Shown in pieces: positions 18,339 through 28,316 of a stretch of DNA of 52,010 nt (positions are counted from its first letter, which is position 1; each line of letters starts with the position of its first letter). The notes under the pieces were generated by a model. The model was not told the DNA's origin and made no database searches. It saw only the letters and a list, made by a program, of their open reading frames with translations. The stretch lies in assembly GCA_026419015.1 (NCBI GenBank), contig JAOAAF010000007.1:305-52314 (forward strand). The letters run 5' to 3'. The position numbers and the translations under genes were made by a program. The stretch comes from Spirochaetota bacterium (GTDB lineage Bacteria; Spirochaetota; UBA4802; JAGODF01).

Positions 18339-18971
18339 ATGAAAAGATTTACAATTTTTGTAAGTTTTTGTTTGATGTGGTATGTGAGCTGTTCAACGAT
18401 CGATGTTGCGATTAATCAGCGAGTTGATGTGTCGAAGAAATTGGATAAGATAGTGGTGTTCCCATTTGAAATAAGAAATGCCCCGTGGGGTGATGAATTT
18501 TCAGATGCGGTAACACATCATCTGTTTAAAACTGGTCGAGTGGAAGTTGTCGAACGACAGGAATTGGAAAAAATATTAAAAGAACAAAAACTTTCCATGA
18601 CAGGAATTTTGGATTCAGATAAAACTGTAAAGATAGGAAAACTTTTAGGGGCAGATGTGATCGTAATTGGGAGGGGAACCGCTCTGGATTTGGGGAATGA
18701 TAGCCTCGAGAAAAAACACCTTATTGATACCTTTATGTTAAAAGTTGTCAGCGTGGAAACTGGTACACTGTTGATTACTGTCCGCAAAGAGCCAGGTATT
18801 GCATGGACGTGGTGGTATCGATTAAAGTATTGTTGTAGCCTAACTCTTTTCTACAATCGTTATGATGCATTGCTTGAAAGTTCTCGGTACGATGAAATTT
18901 CGCGCCAAATCGCCTCAAGGATTGTAGAAGCGTTGCAGGAAATCGAAATGAAACGACAAACGAAAATATGA
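18339..18971 (+). CDS. CsgG-family lipoprotein
   Basis: Lipobox WYVSC; KIVVFPFEIRNA...VEVVERQELEKILKEQKLSMTGILDSDKTVKIGKLLGADVIVIG; RBS AAGGGGG. Confidence 0.85.
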   Translation: MKRFTIFVSFCLMWYVSCSTIDVAINQRVDVSKKLDKIVVFPFEIRNAPWGDEFSDAVTHHLFKTGRVEVVERQELEKILKEQKLSMTGILDSDKTVKIGKLLGADVIVIGRGTALDLGNDSLEKKHLIDTFMLKVVSVETGTLLITVRKEPGIAWTWWYRLKYCCSLTLFYNRYDALLESSRYDEISRQIASRIVEALQEIEMKRQTKI

Positions 18972-19750
18972 AATGCGGTGATTTTCACAACTGCTGGCTG
19001 AAATTAGCACTTTTGCTTTTTCTAATTTACATTCCGTTTTTTGTGTATGCAATTGATTTTGATGAACTTGATCTTCCCCCAGCGGGAGCTCATAGTGGGC
19101 AAATGCTTTTAGGTTTTTTTGTGACTGCTGGCTTTGCAAGTGGTTCGCTCATTGATGCAGAGAAGGATTTTATTCGCAATTCAACATTTACGTTTGAAAA
19201 TGAAACGACGAAGCTCATTGAAGTATCGCATCTCCCTCTTTCGGTTGGACTCTTTTGCGAGTATATGCCCATCGATTATGTTGGTCTGCGGTGTCGGTTT
19301 CGCCGCAATTGGATCATCCAGCGGTCAACATTTGGCACTGAATATGCGAATGTACGTGAAATATTTTTTTCCGATTATTCGATTATCCTTGCACCAGCTT
19401 TTCATGTGACAAATAGAAAGCAATGGGACGTTAGCGTTGCGCCAATCGTCGGCTATGCATTTTATCAGTACCAAGCTGCGGCAGTTGCAGGAGAATTGCT
19501 TGAAAATACTGCAAGCCAAAAGCGTAAGGGTAAAGGGGTGGTGTATGGTTGTGAAATAGGTGGAACTATTTTCTTTAGTGGTGGTTTATTCGTTTCGCTT
19601 GGTTATGAGTGGATCAGAAATTCGGTTGAATACGCGGAAACTTTTTACATTAGCAATCCCCAAACTTCAGCAATATACCCCGATACATCTGGTGGAGATA
19701 TCCAGACTCATTCTGTGCTTATCGTTGTGGGATATGCATTTTCAAATTAA
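18968..19750 (+). CDS. Putative outer-membrane beta-barrel protein
   Basis: Signal peptide, alternating hydrophobic strands, terminal strand HSVLIVVGYAFSN; overlaps CsgG-like gene by 4 bp. Confidence 0.6.
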   Translation: MKCGDFHNCWLKLALLLFLIYIPFFVYAIDFDELDLPPAGAHSGQMLLGFFVTAGFASGSLIDAEKDFIRNSTFTFENETTKLIEVSHLPLSVGLFCEYMPIDYVGLRCRFRRNWIIQRSTFGTEYANVREIFFSDYSIILAPAFHVTNRKQWDVSVAPIVGYAFYQYQAAAVAGELLENTASQKRKGKGVVYGCEIGGTIFFSGGLFVSLGYEWIRNSVEYAETFYISNPQTSAIYPDTSGGDIQTHSVLIVVGYAFSN

Positions 19751-19857
19751 AGCGCATTCCCAAGTTATGTTTTGGGATAACAAAAAAGATAATTGAATAT
19801 AACAATAATTAAATTTTTTTATTGAAAATTTAAAGTGGCAAAGGGATGAACTAATTT

Positions 19858-20133
19858 ATGACGGAACTCATTTTAAGGGGCAGAGTTCAAGGCGTTTTTT
19901 GTCGTCATTATTGCAGCCAAACTGCGAAACGATTCGGATTACACGGATCAGCAACAAACTTATGGGATGGCAGCGTTCAAGTGATATTGGCGACCGATGA
20001 TGAAACGCTGATTTCTCAATACATTCAGGCGTTACAGAACAATCCATTTGGGATTCGGTTTTTTGGGAAAATAACTGATATTGAAGTGCACAGAAATTAT
20101 CAGGGAAGAATTGAAGGTGATTACGAGTTTTAG
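19858..20133 (+). CDS. acyP: Acylphosphatase
   Basis: LRGRVQGVFCRHYCSQTAKRFGLHGSATNLWDGSVQV. Confidence 0.93.
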   Translation: MTELILRGRVQGVFCRHYCSQTAKRFGLHGSATNLWDGSVQVILATDDETLISQYIQALQNNPFGIRFFGKITDIEVHRNYQGRIEGDYEF

Positions 20134-20744
20134 TTTAGTTCATTACTTTGAACTACTATGGGGCGTGGAACTTTCAATTTGTGTGAGAAGACGCGGGCGT
20201 ATTTCGTGAAAAGCTGATTGGTAGTAAGATGTAAAAATTCATCGAATTCCGTTTTTTGGACTAATTTCATATATTCATGTACTGCCATTTCAAAGTTTGT
20301 ATCGAAGGTTTTTTTGGAATGTCCATGGGCGCGCCCTTTTTCTCCAAATCGTCGAATATCTCCGTTAAAGAGGGGATGAATATGGTACAGTTCGTGAAAA
20401 ATGACACGCAATTTATCGATGCAAGGTAGATCTGTAAATCGGGGAATGTAAAAGTAGATGACGTAAAGAATGTGAATGCCATTTACTTCAATACGTGGCA
20501 TCGTATAGTATTTCCCATTAAAGTACATTAAATCTTTTCCATTTTCAAATTTCAAGGGGACAAGTTTTCCAAAGGTTGCCCCTTGGCTGCCAGCTCTGTT
20601 AGAAGCAGTGCATACGTGTAATTTTTCTGGAACGATGTGTGAAAACATATTGAAGTTTCGAACAATATCGGCAATAATTGCGTGAAGTGTTTCTGAAAGG
20701 TTGATGCTGCGAGGAGTTGAACGCATTTCAATGGATCCACTCAT
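20130..20744 (-). CDS. Putative HExxH metallopeptidase, uncharacterised family
   Basis: LRVIFHELYHIHPLFNGDIRRFGEKGRAHGHSKKTFD. Confidence 0.65.
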   Translation of the reverse strand: MSGSIEMRSTPRSINLSETLHAIIADIVRNFNMFSHIVPEKLHVCTASNRAGSQGATFGKLVPLKFENGKDLMYFNGKYYTMPRIEVNGIHILYVIYFYIPRFTDLPCIDKLRVIFHELYHIHPLFNGDIRRFGEKGRAHGHSKKTFDTNFEMAVHEYMKLVQKTEFDEFLHLTTNQLFTKYARVFSHKLKVPRPIVVQSNELN

Positions 20745-22447
20745 AGTTTTTCTGCATTGCTTACCAATTCTTCGGCATGTTTAATGGTGATGTCAGTTAT
20801 TTTTTCACCGGAAAGCATGCGCGCAATCTCTTTTATTTTTTCATTTCTGTCTAACCGACGCACTTGTGTTATTGTGCGATTGCCAGAAGTTATCTTGGAG
20901 ACGTTGAAATGAACATCAGACATTGCTGCTATTTGTGGTAGATGAGTGATGACCAGTACCTGTCGATTTTTCGAGAGAGATTTTAGCTTTTTCCCCACAA
21001 TTTCAGCAGTTCGACCACCAATACCAGCATCGACCTCATCGAACACTAAGCTTTCGACAATATCCGATGAAAGAAGCACATTTTTCAGCGCAAGCATAAT
21101 GCGGGACATTTCACCACCCGAAGCGACTTTACGCAATTCTTTAAGCTCTTCCCCTTCATTCGCCGCAATGAAAAATTCGACGCGATCGATGCCGTGTGGA
21201 TATAGAACATACCTCTTGCTATCTGCTTCAATATCGCCATCGGGATGGGTTTCACGACTAATGGAGACGCGGAAAGAGGTTCCGGCCATTGCAAGGTCTT
21301 TTAGCTCTGACATGACGCGCGATTCGAGCAATGCCGCCGCTCTTTTCCGCGATTCAGAAAGCTCTAACGCAACAGCCTTTGCTTCGCGTACGGCGTGCTG
21401 GTATTCAGTTTTAATGGTTTCCAACTGCTCTTCGCTGTGTGAAATTGCTTCAAGTTCTCTGCGCGATTTTTCTCCAAATTCGATTATTTCCTGAATGGTT
21501 GCACCATATTTCTTTTTCAATGAAGAAATAAGTGCTAACCGTGATTCTACTTCGTTTGCCCTTTCGGGAGAGAAGTTGATGCTGCGGGCGTAATCGCGTA
21601 AAAACGATGCAGCATCTTCTAATGAATACAGCGCTGAACGAATGCTATCGAGGGTATCGAGAATATTCGGGTCGTATTTCGAGACTGATGAGAGGGAATG
21701 TTCAACTTTTTTCAAGGAAGAAAGAATCCCGCCTTCACTTTTCAAAAGATCTGAAGCAAGGCGAATGTCGTTGAAGATTTTTTCGGCATTTGCTAATATT
21801 TGCGATTCGTTTTTTAGTTCTTCTTCTTCGTTAATTGAGAGATGTGCCGATTCTATCTCGTTTATTGCAAAGTTGAGATATTCGATGCGGCGCGCTTTTT
21901 CTCGTTCATCGGTCATTTGAGTGTTGAGCGCTTCTTTTAAACTAAAAAGTTTGTTGTAGAGTGCATTTATTTTTTCTAATAACTTTTGATGTCCCGCAAA
22001 GGCATCTAATATTTCGCGGTGTTTCGCTATGCGTATGATGTTTTGATGTTCGTTTTGTCCGTGAATATCAACTAAGTAATCTGAAATTTCCTTTAACCTG
22101 TTTATGGGAATTTGCATTGCATTAACAAAGCATCGGCCTTTGCCAGAAGAAAAAAGCTCTCGGCGCAATACCAATGTGTTGTCTTCACATTCAACGCCCA
22201 ATTCTTCTAATATTGCATTTACCTGTGGAGTTGAAGAAACATTAAACACAGCTTCGATTACTGCTTTGTCAAATCCGCTCCGAATCATATCGGTGGTCAT
22301 TTTTTCACCTAATACTGCGGAGAGCGCATCGATGAGAATTGATTTGCCTGCACCAGTTTCACCTGTAAGGACATTGAAACCATAATCAAATTTTAGTGCC
22401 AAATCTTCAATTAGCACAAAGTTTTTGATTCGCAGTTCCTCAATCAT
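20741..22447 (-). CDS. recN: DNA repair protein RecN
   Basis: MIEELRIKNFVLIEDLALKFDYGFNVLTGETGAGKSILIDALSAVLGEK; FDEVDAGIGGRTAEIVGKKL. Confidence 0.96.
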   Translation of the reverse strand: MIEELRIKNFVLIEDLALKFDYGFNVLTGETGAGKSILIDALSAVLGEKMTTDMIRSGFDKAVIEAVFNVSSTPQVNAILEELGVECEDNTLVLRRELFSSGKGRCFVNAMQIPINRLKEISDYLVDIHGQNEHQNIIRIAKHREILDAFAGHQKLLEKINALYNKLFSLKEALNTQMTDEREKARRIEYLNFAINEIESAHLSINEEEELKNESQILANAEKIFNDIRLASDLLKSEGGILSSLKKVEHSLSSVSKYDPNILDTLDSIRSALYSLEDAASFLRDYARSINFSPERANEVESRLALISSLKKKYGATIQEIIEFGEKSRRELEAISHSEEQLETIKTEYQHAVREAKAVALELSESRKRAAALLESRVMSELKDLAMAGTSFRVSISRETHPDGDIEADSKRYVLYPHGIDRVEFFIAANEGEELKELRKVASGGEMSRIMLALKNVLLSSDIVESLVFDEVDAGIGGRTAEIVGKKLKSLSKNRQVLVITHLPQIAAMSDVHFNVSKITSGNRTITQVRRLDRNEKIKEIARMLSGEKITDITIKHAEELVSNAEKL

Positions 22448-22462
22448 CGTTATATAACCCTA

Positions 22463-23338
22463 CTATCCTTTTTGGATGCCCCATCCTAATTTTTCGCGTA
22501 AGATTGAATAATAACATCTATCGGGATGGTCAACAATTTTGAGAGCATGTTTCGCTTTTTGTATGATTATTTTATCTTCCCCTTCGATTCTGAGAGCCTC
22601 TTGGCCATCAATTGTCAAAAGCAGAAATTCAAATTTGGAAATAACCTGCGCACTTACTATCGAAGAGATTGGAATAATCATGGGTCGAATTCCAAGCATA
22701 TGGGGGCATACGGGATTGACGATATATACGTGTGGAATGGTAGGCAAAATGATCGGACCGCCTGCAGAAAGAGAATATGCGGTGGATCCCGTTGGAGTGG
22801 CTATGATAATGCCATCGCCGTAATATTTGTTTAAAAAATTTCCATCTATTTCTATCGATAACTGGATTGGTCGCGAAAAAGCTCCTTTCGAAATCACCGC
22901 ATCGTTTAAAAATACATTTCGGCTGATTTCTTGTCCGTACCGAATATGAATGGCTTCAAGCATTATTCTTTCGCTTACAGTGAGTTCACCATTTAAAAAT
23001 TGGCTAAGGTAATGCGGTGCTTCGTGCGGGTTAAATTCGGTAAGGAAACCAAGTCTGCCTCTATTGATTCCAAAAATTGGTTTTTCAAGTTTATAAAAAT
23101 ACCTGCTCGCGCGCAGGAAAGTGCCATCGCCGCCTATGACGATAATAAAATCGGGATTGTTTGCATAATCGTCGGGATGTGCAATATTGTTTGCTAAACG
23201 CGCATCGTGTTGAATGATATCGTGATCGGGGAGCATTGTGATGATGGAGTACGATTCAAAAAAGTTAATGAGTTCTTTTATTAAATCTAACGAATTGCGA
23301 TCATCGGGGCGTATGAAAATTGATGTTTTTTGAGGCAT
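22463..23338 (-). CDS. nadK: NAD kinase
   Basis: IVIGGDGTFLRASRYF, GINRGRLGFLTEF, NDAVISKG, YYGDGIIIATPTGSTAYSLSAGGPI. Confidence 0.95.
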   Translation of the reverse strand: MPQKTSIFIRPDDRNSLDLIKELINFFESYSIITMLPDHDIIQHDARLANNIAHPDDYANNPDFIIVIGGDGTFLRASRYFYKLEKPIFGINRGRLGFLTEFNPHEAPHYLSQFLNGELTVSERIMLEAIHIRYGQEISRNVFLNDAVISKGAFSRPIQLSIEIDGNFLNKYYGDGIIIATPTGSTAYSLSAGGPIILPTIPHVYIVNPVCPHMLGIRPMIIPISSIVSAQVISKFEFLLLTIDGQEALRIEGEDKIIIQKAKHALKIVDHPDRCYYSILREKLGWGIQKG

Positions 23339-23344
23339 GGCGAT

Positions 23345-24589
23345 TTATGCTAAGGCACGATGGGCAATATCTTTTCGGTAAAATGCGCCATCGAAATTAA
23401 TTTTTTTAATTTCTTCATAAACCTTGTTACGCGCAATTAAAAGCGACTCCGCGCATGCTGTCACGTTCAGAACTCGCCCTCCTGAGGTAATAAGATGGCC
23501 ATCTTTTTGAGTAGTGCCGGCGTGGAAAATAAGTATGTCGGGGGAAAGGTTGTCGAGTCCCGTAATTATTTTCCCTTTTTCGTACGAACCAGGATAGCCG
23601 CCGGAGGCCATTACGACCGTAATTGCGTGGTAGGGTAAAAACTCAAGATTGAAATTTTTTAAAGAACCATTGATAGAAGATTCAAATAATGCACCGAGTT
23701 TGTTTTTAAGAAGGGGAAGCAATACTTGAGCTTCGGGATCGCCAAACCGAGCATTGAATTCGAGCACCTTTATTTCATCGCCCTTTACAATAATTCCTGC
23801 ATATAAAATTCCCTTAAACGGATAACCTTCATTTTTCATCCCTTTCACAATTGGGGTAAGTATTTCATTGTATACTCGTTCAAGGCGATCTTTCGTAATT
23901 ACGGGGGCGGGTGCGTAAGCACCCATTCCTCCCGTATTTGGGCCCTGATCGCCATCGAAAGCTCTTTTGTGATCTTGTGCGGCAATAAACGGTAGCACCG
24001 TATCGCCGTCACAAATTCCAAGCACCGATGCTTCCTCGCCTTCTATATAGTCTTCGATGAATACATCAGTATCATCAGAACAGTTTTCGAATATGAATTT
24101 AGTTGCTTCATCGCGATTAGTCGCAACGCATACGCCTTTACCCGCAGCGAGCCCGTCGAGTTTTATGACGATTGGGAAATTTTTTATTGATTTTATATGG
24201 GAAAGAATTTTATCGCGGCCTTTAAACTCGCAATAGGAGGCAGTAGGGACAGCGTATTTTCCCATTATTTGTTTTGCATATAGCTTGCTTCCTTCTAACA
24301 TCGCAGCATGCCGCGTTGGCCCAAATGTGGGAATCTTTTTTTCAGTTAGATAATCGACGATACCTGCCACAAGCGGTGCTTCAGGACCAATGATGACCGC
24401 ATCGATTTTCTTTTCGATGCACGCATTGGCAATCGATTCAAAATCAAAGGGGTCTAAAGGAATTCGATATTCGAGTGCTATGCCACCATTTCCAGGGGCT
24501 ACGTAAACTTCTTTTGCGCTTCCATCCTGCAAAAGTTTCCATGCAATGCAGTGTTCCCTTCCCCCAGAGCCGATAACTAAAAATTTCAT
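23345..24589 (-). CDS. purD: Phosphoribosylamine--glycine ligase
   Basis: MKFLVIGSGGREHCIAWKL, VAPGNGG, IGPEAPLVAGIVD, GGMGAYAPAPV, EFNARFGDPE; start at 24589. Confidence 0.96.
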   Translation of the reverse strand: MKFLVIGSGGREHCIAWKLLQDGSAKEVYVAPGNGGIALEYRIPLDPFDFESIANACIEKKIDAVIIGPEAPLVAGIVDYLTEKKIPTFGPTRHAAMLEGSKLYAKQIMGKYAVPTASYCEFKGRDKILSHIKSIKNFPIVIKLDGLAAGKGVCVATNRDEATKFIFENCSDDTDVFIEDYIEGEEASVLGICDGDTVLPFIAAQDHKRAFDGDQGPNTGGMGAYAPAPVITKDRLERVYNEILTPIVKGMKNEGYPFKGILYAGIIVKGDEIKVLEFNARFGDPEAQVLLPLLKNKLGALFESSINGSLKNFNLEFLPYHAITVVMASGGYPGSYEKGKIITGLDNLSPDILIFHAGTTQKDGHLITSGGRVLNVTACAESLLIARNKVYEEIKKINFDGAFYRKDIAHRALA

Positions 24590-24810
24590 ACAATTCTCCG
24601 CTAATGAATGCAAGCTATTAATACTTTTTCGTTAATACAATTATCTATTTTCGTATTGTTCCTTGTCAAAGAAAATTTTGTGCAATGATGATGTTCAGTT
24701 GGATCGAAATGCATTTCTGCAAGAAAGATTCGTATAAGAAAAACAATTGTCGGTACAAAAGAAAAGACCCTACAATTGATTTTATCGAATTTGATGATGG
24801 AAAGATACAG

Positions 24811-26373
24811 TTATTCTGCCATTTTGGCAGTGAGATTTGAAAGCTGTGCTGTGAGATTCATAATAGTATTACTTGAATGCGATATTTTTTCAGCGATGGT
24901 AACAATCTCCTGGGCGCTTTTCGCAATATCTGAAGTTGTTTGGCTTGATTCATTTGTTGCAATTTTTTGTTCAGAAGTTGCAGTTTCAATCGTTTTGCTC
25001 GATTCGTGAATGCGAATATTTAGATTTTTAATTGTTTTTATTGTCGTATCGATGTCCGAAATGAGATTCCTTACCCCAATGATCTCATTTTTTATTTTTT
25101 CGATAGCCACATTAAGCTTTTCCATCATTTCAACGGATCGAGTGATTTGGTTGTTGCTCTCATCGATGAGCGACTGATTTTCTTTAATAATCTTTTCAAT
25201 TTCCTTGGAGTTTTGTGTCGTTGCATCGGCAAGCTTTGATATTTCATCGGCAACAACGGCGAAACCGCGGCCTGATTCACCAGCGCGCGCTGCTTCGATC
25301 GCGGCATTAAGGGAAAGCAGGTTCACCTGGTCAGCAATGTCATTTATCACTTGAACAAACGAAGACATTTCTGCACTTTTATTTTTTAGTGTTTGGAATC
25401 TCTCCCGTGTTGACTTGAGGTGAGAGGACGATTGGCTTGAAAAATCGGTAACTTCGTTGAGGGTTTTGTTAATTTCCGATGAACTTTCTTGAACTTTATC
25501 GTTTACGAGTTTTAAATCGTTTACAGATTCAACTGTGATTTCGAGTTCTTCGTAAAGGGAACGCGCAATTTTGCTAATTGATTCCGAATTCGCTGCTAGT
25601 TCTTCAAGAGAAGCAGAAATCTGCTGCAGGGCGGATGCTTGATGTTGCGAAATATCGTTCATCGTATGTGTAATTTGTTCTTGTTCAGTTGCTTGAGAGT
25701 TTAGAATGGAGATAGATTCTCTTACTGCATGTGCGATTTCGCGAAGTTTAGATAAATTGTTTGCGGATTCGTTTTGTTTGTTAATAGCTAAAATGAGCAA
25801 AGCTTTAGTTGCACCAGCTCCCGATGCGGCTCCAAGACCGACCATAAAGAAAACAATAAAACGAACTAAAGTGTTACTTTTGGGCCCAGGTGGAATTAGT
25901 TCTGGTTTTACAATAAGTATTGCGATTTGTGTGATGATAATGAAAATTACAGTATAAATTGTAATTTTCCGATCAAAGTAAAAAACGCTTAATGCAAGCG
26001 CAATGTATGCAGAAGCAAAAAGCTCAGGAGCACCGAAAAATGAGTATTGAAAGACAAGTATAGATGTTAATGTACCTGTGATTGCGATGTATCCCGAAGC
26101 AATTTTCCCTTTAAATTTATTTGATAAGAGGTATGATAGCGCAAGAATTGAACTTGAAAGAATAAATTCAATGAGAATATCAGTGTAGGTAAGATACTGA
26201 GAACCTATTCCGCGCCATTTAATAACGGTCACAGCAATGTTTGCTAAGATCATGATAATTGCATATGTGATAAAAAGCCGTTTGTTGTTTTGGATGATGG
26301 TTTGAGAAAAAATTTCCGAATGTGTTAACGCATCGGAATTGTTTAATGATGCGGTTTCTCCATTTTGTCTCAT
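24811..26373 (-). CDS. Methyl-accepting chemotaxis protein
   Basis: Multiple TM helices; signalling tip [43 protein letters not shown]. Confidence 0.95.
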   Translation of the reverse strand: MRQNGETASLNNSDALTHSEIFSQTIIQNNKRLFITYAIIMILANIAVTVIKWRGIGSQYLTYTDILIEFILSSSILALSYLLSNKFKGKIASGYIAITGTLTSILVFQYSFFGAPELFASAYIALALSVFYFDRKITIYTVIFIIITQIAILIVKPELIPPGPKSNTLVRFIVFFMVGLGAASGAGATKALLILAINKQNESANNLSKLREIAHAVRESISILNSQATEQEQITHTMNDISQHQASALQQISASLEELAANSESISKIARSLYEELEITVESVNDLKLVNDKVQESSSEINKTLNEVTDFSSQSSSHLKSTRERFQTLKNKSAEMSSFVQVINDIADQVNLLSLNAAIEAARAGESGRGFAVVADEISKLADATTQNSKEIEKIIKENQSLIDESNNQITRSVEMMEKLNVAIEKIKNEIIGVRNLISDIDTTIKTIKNLNIRIHESSKTIETATSEQKIATNESSQTTSDIAKSAQEIVTIAEKISHSSNTIMNLTAQLSNLTAKMAE

Positions 26374-26490
26374 GATGAGTTCCTATGGTTTAATGTTGAA
26401 ATGTTAGATATAAAAAAATTGTCAGACCAGAAAACTTAAATACATTTTCAAATTTTGTATTATTTTCTCAATGCTTTTTTTAATTTCAAG

Positions 26491-26517
26491 AAAAATTTAA
26501 ATAAAGATTACCGATAA
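26491..26517 (+). promoter_or_regulatory. Candidate sigma28 (FliA)-type promoter
   Basis: AAAAATTT - N11 - ACCGATAA against consensus TAAAGTTT - N11 - GCCGATAA (13/16 by eye). Confidence 0.35.
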
Positions 26518-26598
26518 TTAAATATATATTATTATTTTGTATGGAAATGATAAAAATATATTGTAATATTATAAATAAAGTTTGTCATGAGTGAATAA

Positions 26599-27537
26599 TT
26601 GATGAGCACAACAACACCACAACGATTTCCACTTGCAGGGCTTTTTGTAATTTTCGCGGTTATGCTCATTGGCTCTTCGTTTATCACCGTGGGCTATTTT
26701 TATTTTGCTGTGCGCGACAGAATTACAACGGCGGTTGAAACCATAAAAAGCGTGGCAATACCATTGTGTGAGTCTCTTGTTGAGTTGGCAGCAATGAGTT
26801 ACAAATTGCGAGATTATTCTTCATTCAAGAGTCTTGTTCACACAAAAATTCATGAGAATATCATCGATGAGGCCTTTTTTGTATTAAAGGACGGAACAAT
26901 TGTTGCGCATTCAAAACGCGGGGTTGAAAATGAACTAAAGGGGAATATTTTATATGATGAATTTGCATATAATATTGATCTTATTTTAGCACCGCTTAGG
27001 GATAATTCGAAAGAAATGCGGATAATTAACTACAATATAATTGGTAAAGAAATACCATTTAAGCGGTACCAACGAATATTTTTGAAACATAAAATATATC
27101 GCGATATCGATTCGACGGGATGGTTGGTGACGAAGGCGGTGTTTATAGCGCAAAAAGGGAAAGAAGAACCTATCGGAACGGTGAATTTCCTGATAAGCAA
27201 AGAACGAATTTATAAAGAAATTTTTATTGTCGCGGATCATTCCAAAATGCTTATGGGAGCGTTGAGCATACTCTCGTTTATCGGTGCGTTAATTATATCT
27301 CTCTACATGTATGTGAAATATAGAAAATTAAAATTGTTCGTGGCAGATAAAAAAATAGATGATAAGATACCCCAAAAAGTAGAGGAAGTTGTTGCTTTTC
27401 CGCTTGATGAAAGTATTCTTGATGTATCATTTTCTGAAGAAAAAAACCGTGGTTTTGAGGAAAAGCCAATTAATATCGCAAAACCAATAAGGGATGCAAT
27501 TCCCGTGCGGAAACGCGCTTTTGGAGTACGGCAATGA
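26599..27537 (+). CDS. Two-TM membrane protein with Cache-like extracytoplasmic domain, no recognisable output domain
   Basis: TM near the N-terminus and TM MLMGALSILSFIGALIISLYMYVKY flanking a periplasmic region (AFFVLKDGTIVAHSKRGVENELKG). Confidence 0.65.
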   Translation: MMSTTTPQRFPLAGLFVIFAVMLIGSSFITVGYFYFAVRDRITTAVETIKSVAIPLCESLVELAAMSYKLRDYSSFKSLVHTKIHENIIDEAFFVLKDGTIVAHSKRGVENELKGNILYDEFAYNIDLILAPLRDNSKEMRIINYNIIGKEIPFKRYQRIFLKHKIYRDIDSTGWLVTKAVFIAQKGKEEPIGTVNFLISKERIYKEIFIVADHSKMLMGALSILSFIGALIISLYMYVKYRKLKLFVADKKIDDKIPQKVEEVVAFPLDESILDVSFSEEKNRGFEEKPINIAKPIRDAIPVRKRAFGVRQ

Positions 27538-28217
27538 TTCTTATTGATCATCAAGACATATCAGGGGGAAAAATTGCTCAGCTCACACTCCGCGGAAAGT
27601 TAGATACAGAAACTGCGGGGGATTTTGAATCGTTTGTTGCAGAACTGATCCGCAAAGGGCGCCGCTATTTTCTTATAAATATCGAGGAACTTGATTATTG
27701 TAGCTCTGCGGGAATTGGACTTTTGTTGTATTTGCAAAAGAAGGTAATCTCACATGGGGGATTGATAACAATTTCTGGCGCTTCGGATGAATTCATTACC
27801 ATTTTTTCGATATTTGGGCTCGATCGGATCATTGCGCTAACGGAAAACCCACAAGAGGGGATTTCGCTTCTTGAAAAAAATATTCAATTTAATCGAAGCA
27901 GCGGAAAGGAGAAGATGAATTTCCCTTCCTCCATAGATGGAATTCCGAGAAAAGTAGAAGTATATGAAATAAAAGATGAAGAGGAAAGTAAACTCTACAA
28001 TGAGCAGAGAGGAGATTACAATGGAAGAACACCTGTGGAACTCAAAGAAGTTGTTGTCGATGTTGAGCAGAAAGGAAGCGTCGATTTTGCTTCCCCCTTG
28101 ATTGTTGAGTGTGCCGAATGCGGTACCTTCACAAGAGTTGTGCGAAGCGGAGCATATCTTTGCCCTGAATGCCATGCGGAGTTTACTGTGGAAAAAGATC
28201 AGACGATTATTTTTTAA
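27534..28217 (+). CDS. STAS (anti-sigma antagonist-like) domain protein with C-terminal zinc ribbon
   Basis: LRGKLDTETAGDFESFV...YFLINIEELDYCSSAGIGLLLYLQKKV; C-terminal CAECGTF...YLCPECHAEF; overlaps upstream gene by 4 bp. Confidence 0.85.
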   Translation: MILIDHQDISGGKIAQLTLRGKLDTETAGDFESFVAELIRKGRRYFLINIEELDYCSSAGIGLLLYLQKKVISHGGLITISGASDEFITIFSIFGLDRIIALTENPQEGISLLEKNIQFNRSSGKEKMNFPSSIDGIPRKVEVYEIKDEEESKLYNEQRGDYNGRTPVELKEVVVDVEQKGSVDFASPLIVECAECGTFTRVVRSGAYLCPECHAEFTVEKDQTIIF

Positions 28218-28243
28218 TTATTTTAAGTAAAACAAAAATTAAT

Positions 28244-28273
28244 TTGACGTTAATCGGTTTACAGTGATACATT
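28244..28273 (+). promoter_or_regulatory. Putative sigma70-type promoter
   Basis: TTGACG - N18 - TACATT upstream of the 28317 gene. Confidence 0.45.
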
Positions 28274-28316
28274 AACAGCAAAGGGAAGTAATTGATTTTA
28301 TGTTAAGAGGGATATT

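Noticed and set aside
20946-21494. 182-aa plus-strand ORF
   Set aside because: Antisense to recN, Ser-rich; no independent start context.
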